Shown here piece after piece: positions 39,642 to 42,224 of a stretch of 42,224 bases of DNA. Below the pieces are notes generated by a model, which ran no database searches, was not told the origin of the DNA, and saw only the letters and a list, made by a program, of their open reading frames with translations. Each line of letters begins with the position of its first letter. The stretch's first letter is position 1. Both the position numbers and the translations under genes were made by a program. This stretch comes from Bog-473 sp036502025 (GTDB lineage Bacteria; Actinomycetota; Acidimicrobiia; Acidimicrobiales; RAAP-2): NCBI GenBank assembly GCA_036502025.1, contig DASXZJ010000094.1:1-42224 (forward strand). Reading direction: 5' to 3'.

Positions 39642-42158
39642 ATGGCGGGACTCGTAGCAGAAGCGGAGCAACTGGGACGCGCTAACCCGCCGCGGGCGCG
39701 ACGCAACCGGGCCACTCTCGCCTCGGTGGCCGGAATCGCCGCCATGACCTGCTTCCTCACCGTTCCGGCCGCCACGACCAGGGCGTCCGCCACCACTTCG
39801 GACGTGGCAGCCGAGACGTCGTTGGCCGGCGACGGGCCGAACGTCGTACCGGCCGATCCCTTCTCCCTCGACGCCCCCGGTCTGGCCCCGGGTCAGATTG
39901 AGATGACGACCGTCTCGACCCGACCGACGCTGGTCACCGGCCCCGAGGCCCGCGTCCAGGTCCGGGGCGTGCAGCCCGACGATTCCCTCCGGGTCACCTC
40001 GAATGGGACCGACGTGTCAGACGCGTTCGCCCCGATCGCATCTCGCCCTGATCAGGCCGGAGGGATCCGGGAGGGAGTGGTGCCCAAACTCCAACTCGGC
40101 ACGAACCGATTCACGGCGACGGCCGTCGATGGCCACTACGGAACCCGCACGGTGACCCTCACCGTGATCGACCACCCGCTTGACGGACCGGTGATTTCGG
40201 GCCCCCATCAAGCCCCCTTCGAGTGTTCCACGGCCGCATCCGGAATGGGCCAACCGACCGACGCCAATTGCGATGCGCCGACCCAAGTCACCTGGTACGC
40301 CCGCACCAATCTCGGGAAGTTCGTGCCACTCTCCAATCCCGATGGACCGCTGCCCAAGGGCACGGCTCGTACCGAGCTCGACGGCCGGTTGGTGCCCTTC
40401 GTGGTGCGCGTGGAATCGGCGGTCATCAATCGTTCGATCACGCGGATCGCCGTGCTCGATGATCCGGGCGCTCGGGGCCCGGGTGCGGCGTTCCAGCCGA
40501 CCGAATGGAACCACAACCTGCTGTACCAATTCGGCGAGTCGTGCGGGACGGGCTTCAAACAAGGCTCGAACTCAGCCACCGATGTCTTCGGTCAGATCAC
40601 GAATCTCTCGACCAGTGACATCGCCGGACCGTTCCTCGATCTGACCGGAGAGCTCAGCGCTGGTTGGATGGTGGCCGAATCGACGCTCACCACGTTCGGA
40701 GTGTCGTGCAATCCCGGCACGAGCGCCGAGACGCTCATGATGGTCAAAGAGCACATCACCGACCAATACGGCGACGTGAACCACACCATCGGTGCCGGAG
40801 CCTCGGGCGGGGCCATTCAGCAATACCTGGTGGCCAACAACTACCCGGGATTGATCGATGCCGGCACGCCGTTGCTGTCCTTTCCCGACGTACTGACCAC
40901 GGCCATGACGGTGTCGGACTGCATCCTGCTCAATCACGTCTTCACCAACAACCCGCAACAGTGGAACATCATCCGGCAGGACGCCGTAACCGGCGAGATC
41001 GATCCCGAGACGTGCGACGGTTGGCAGGCTGAATTCGGATCGGACCTCGATCCGAATTCCTGCCCGGGCGGCATCCCGAAGAGCCAGATCTACAACGCCG
41101 CCACGAATCCCAACGGCGTGCGCTGCGACCTGGAGGACGACGACGTAAACCTGCTCGGCCGGGATGCCTCCGGTCAAGCCATCCTGCCCATCGACAACAC
41201 GGGCGTGCAGTACGGCCTGGACGCGTTGTCATCCGGGGCCATCACGGCCCAGCAGTTCATAACCCTGAACCGGGACATCGGTGGCTTCGATCACGACGGC
41301 AAGTTCGTGGCGGCGCGCAACCAGATCTCGCCAACGGAGGCGGCGCTCATCTATCAAAGTGGCGAAATCACCGGTCGGGGGGCGCTGGCCGAAACGCCGA
41401 TCATCGACCAGAGCATCCCGCCCGCCGATCTGGTGCCTGACCTCGACATCCACCAGCAGATTTGGCCTTACGTCATGCAGGCTCGTTTGGAAGCCACCGG
41501 GGACACCGACAGCCAGGTCATATGGAGCGGAGCCGCCCTGCCCTCGACGGCCGTTGATGTCGCCGAGGCCTGGCTCGACCAGCTCGACGCCTTGGAGGCC
41601 TCCAACCCCGGCGTCCCACGGGCTCAGTTGGTCTCTGAGTCTGCGCCGGCCGCGGCAGCCGGTCAGTGCCGGGTGGGGGTCGTCGGCGTCGACGGGCTGT
41701 GTGTCGACGGGCTGCTGCGCACCGAGAACCCACGCCAGGCCGCCGGGGGGCCGATGTCCATGGACAATCTCGACTGCCAGCTCACACCGGTCGACGCCGC
41801 CAACTATCCGAGATCCATCACGGCCGCCGACCTGGCCGAGCTGCGTCGGATATTCCCCTCGGGCGTGTGCGACTACGCGGCGGCGCCGGTCGGCTTCACT
41901 CCGCAGAGCCAGACATGGCTCTCCTACGGTGACGCCACCCTGTCGAATCCACCCGTCGTGGTCCCCTATCCGCTCGTGCGCTCCGCCATCCCCGGCGCCG
42001 GCGGTTCGGGAACGGCGAGCTCCAGCGTGACCGTCGGATCCGGACCACTCACGCTGGCGCCCCTCCTGAACCCGCTTCTCGGACCGAGCTCGACCGTCGG
42101 TGGAATCACCGGGTCCACCAAACGCACCATCCGGACGCTGCTCGACCTCCTGCCGTAG
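39642..42158 (+). CDS. Large secreted DUF6351-type protein, alpha/beta-hydrolase-like
   Basis: 838 aa from ATG 39642; GTG 39597 is less likely because TATGTT lies between. A basic N-terminus and hydrophobic segment (about 24-50, ending TTRASA) form a signal peptide. An Ig-like region (about 90-175) is followed by a large domain containing NLLYQFGESCGTGF and the nucleophile-elbow-like HTIGAGASGGAIQQY (Ser388), which recalls tannase/DUF6351 hydrolases. About ten later cysteines, several paired (SDCILLN, CDGWQ, SCPGG, RCDLEDD), indicate an oxidised extracellular protein. The C-terminus has a Gly/Ser-rich then hydrophobic tail. Substrate unknown. Confidence 0.75.
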   Translation: MAGLVAEAEQLGRANPPRARRNRATLASVAGIAAMTCFLTVPAATTRASATTSDVAAETSLAGDGPNVVPADPFSLDAPGLAPGQIEMTTVSTRPTLVTGPEARVQVRGVQPDDSLRVTSNGTDVSDAFAPIASRPDQAGGIREGVVPKLQLGTNRFTATAVDGHYGTRTVTLTVIDHPLDGPVISGPHQAPFECSTAASGMGQPTDANCDAPTQVTWYARTNLGKFVPLSNPDGPLPKGTARTELDGRLVPFVVRVESAVINRSITRIAVLDDPGARGPGAAFQPTEWNHNLLYQFGESCGTGFKQGSNSATDVFGQITNLSTSDIAGPFLDLTGELSAGWMVAESTLTTFGVSCNPGTSAETLMMVKEHITDQYGDVNHTIGAGASGGAIQQYLVANNYPGLIDAGTPLLSFPDVLTTAMTVSDCILLNHVFTNNPQQWNIIRQDAVTGEIDPETCDGWQAEFGSDLDPNSCPGGIPKSQIYNAATNPNGVRCDLEDDDVNLLGRDASGQAILPIDNTGVQYGLDALSSGAITAQQFITLNRDIGGFDHDGKFVAARNQISPTEAALIYQSGEITGRGALAETPIIDQSIPPADLVPDLDIHQQIWPYVMQARLEATGDTDSQVIWSGAALPSTAVDVAEAWLDQLDALEASNPGVPRAQLVSESAPAAAAGQCRVGVVGVDGLCVDGLLRTENPRQAAGGPMSMDNLDCQLTPVDAANYPRSITAADLAELRRIFPSGVCDYAAAPVGFTPQSQTWLSYGDATLSNPPVVVPYPLVRSAIPGAGGSGTASSSVTVGSGPLTLAPLLNPLLGPSSTVGGITGSTKRTIRTLLDLLP

Positions 42159-42172
42159 ACCGGAGTGGCGAG

Positions 42173-42223
42173 TCAACCCCGAGGATCCACCCCCGACCGC
42201 ACCATACGGTCGACCTCTTCCTC
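42173..42223 (-). CDS. Possible C-terminus of a minus-strand gene (partial)
   Basis: An open frame entering from the right edge ends at TGA 42173, reading EEEVDRMVRSGVDPRG. It sits 14 bp after the convergent DUF6351 stop. Too short to identify. Confidence 0.3.
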   Translation of the reverse strand, partial: EEEVDRMVRSGVDPRG

Positions 42224-42224
42224 A

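Noticed and set aside
1..42224. Mobile element, prophage, CRISPR, tRNA or rRNA
   Set aside because: No transposase, integrase, Cas protein, regularly spaced repeats, cloverleaf or rRNA-like stretch was seen on reading both strands.

Overview
The window is a G+C-rich chromosomal segment packed almost wall to wall with genes on both strands. Several features point to an actinobacterium, and an Acidimicrobiia-like lineage is my best guess: F420-type LLM oxidoreductases, a MarP-like CvpA/trypsin protease, a DUF2510+DUF4328 protein, an SCO6745-family protein, a CadI/ArsI protein, a Streptomyces-style PHO box, and many start codons lying 6-9 nt after a TAnnnT hexamer (leaderless mRNAs). The class-level assignment is inference. 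I see no rRNA, tRNA, CRISPR array, insertion sequence or phage gene.

Layout. (1) 1-3635, minus strand: a tightly spaced run of GH15 glucoamylase/trehalase, glucose-dehydrogenase-type zinc dehydrogenase and MBL-fold hydrolase (cut by the window edge). (2) 3654-6170: a membrane serine protease divergent from a lipoprotein that reads as a seven-bladed propeller with one cysteine pair per blade. (3) 6196-13098: an atypical aldehyde dehydrogenase, two divergent LLM oxidoreductases, a PadR regulator with a perfect palindromic operator and its coupled membrane protein, an NAD-dependent epimerase, and a DUF2510/DUF4328 protein. (4) 13142-17318: a phosphate-uptake operon in the unusual order pstB-pstS-pstC-pstA with a two-unit PHO box and a 16-bp perfect hairpin at the pstC start. 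(5) 17483-22469, plus strand: nitrobindin-like protein, acyl-CoA dehydrogenase, M20 amidohydrolase, SDR, NIPSNAP-like protein and cupin. (6) 22493-25603: an arsenic island, arsR divergent from arsI, aquaporin and an FAD disulfide reductase, with no arsenate reductase or Acr3/ArsB pump. (7) 25647-34239: methyltransferase/SCO6745 pair, GNAT, SRPBCC protein, P450, TetR, amine-dehydrogenase-like protein, neutral ceramidase, and a B12-binding-like protein. (8) 34277-35261: a small YtxH-like protein and a low-affinity iron permease. (9) 35287-42158: a five-gene, minus-strand envelope operon with overlapping start/stop codons, divergent from a large secreted DUF6351-type protein.

The part I consider most likely to be an undescribed system is region 9. 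A four-TM protein built from two copies of one module leads a unit that also encodes two paralogous exported proteins (one free, one on a stalk with a C-terminal membrane anchor), a DUF4395 membrane protein and a single-pass Ala/Pro-rich protein. Its function is unknown. No gene-free stretch exceeds 300 bases. The longest are 17209-17482 (pst promoter region) and 34598-34817 (iron-permease leader), both described below.
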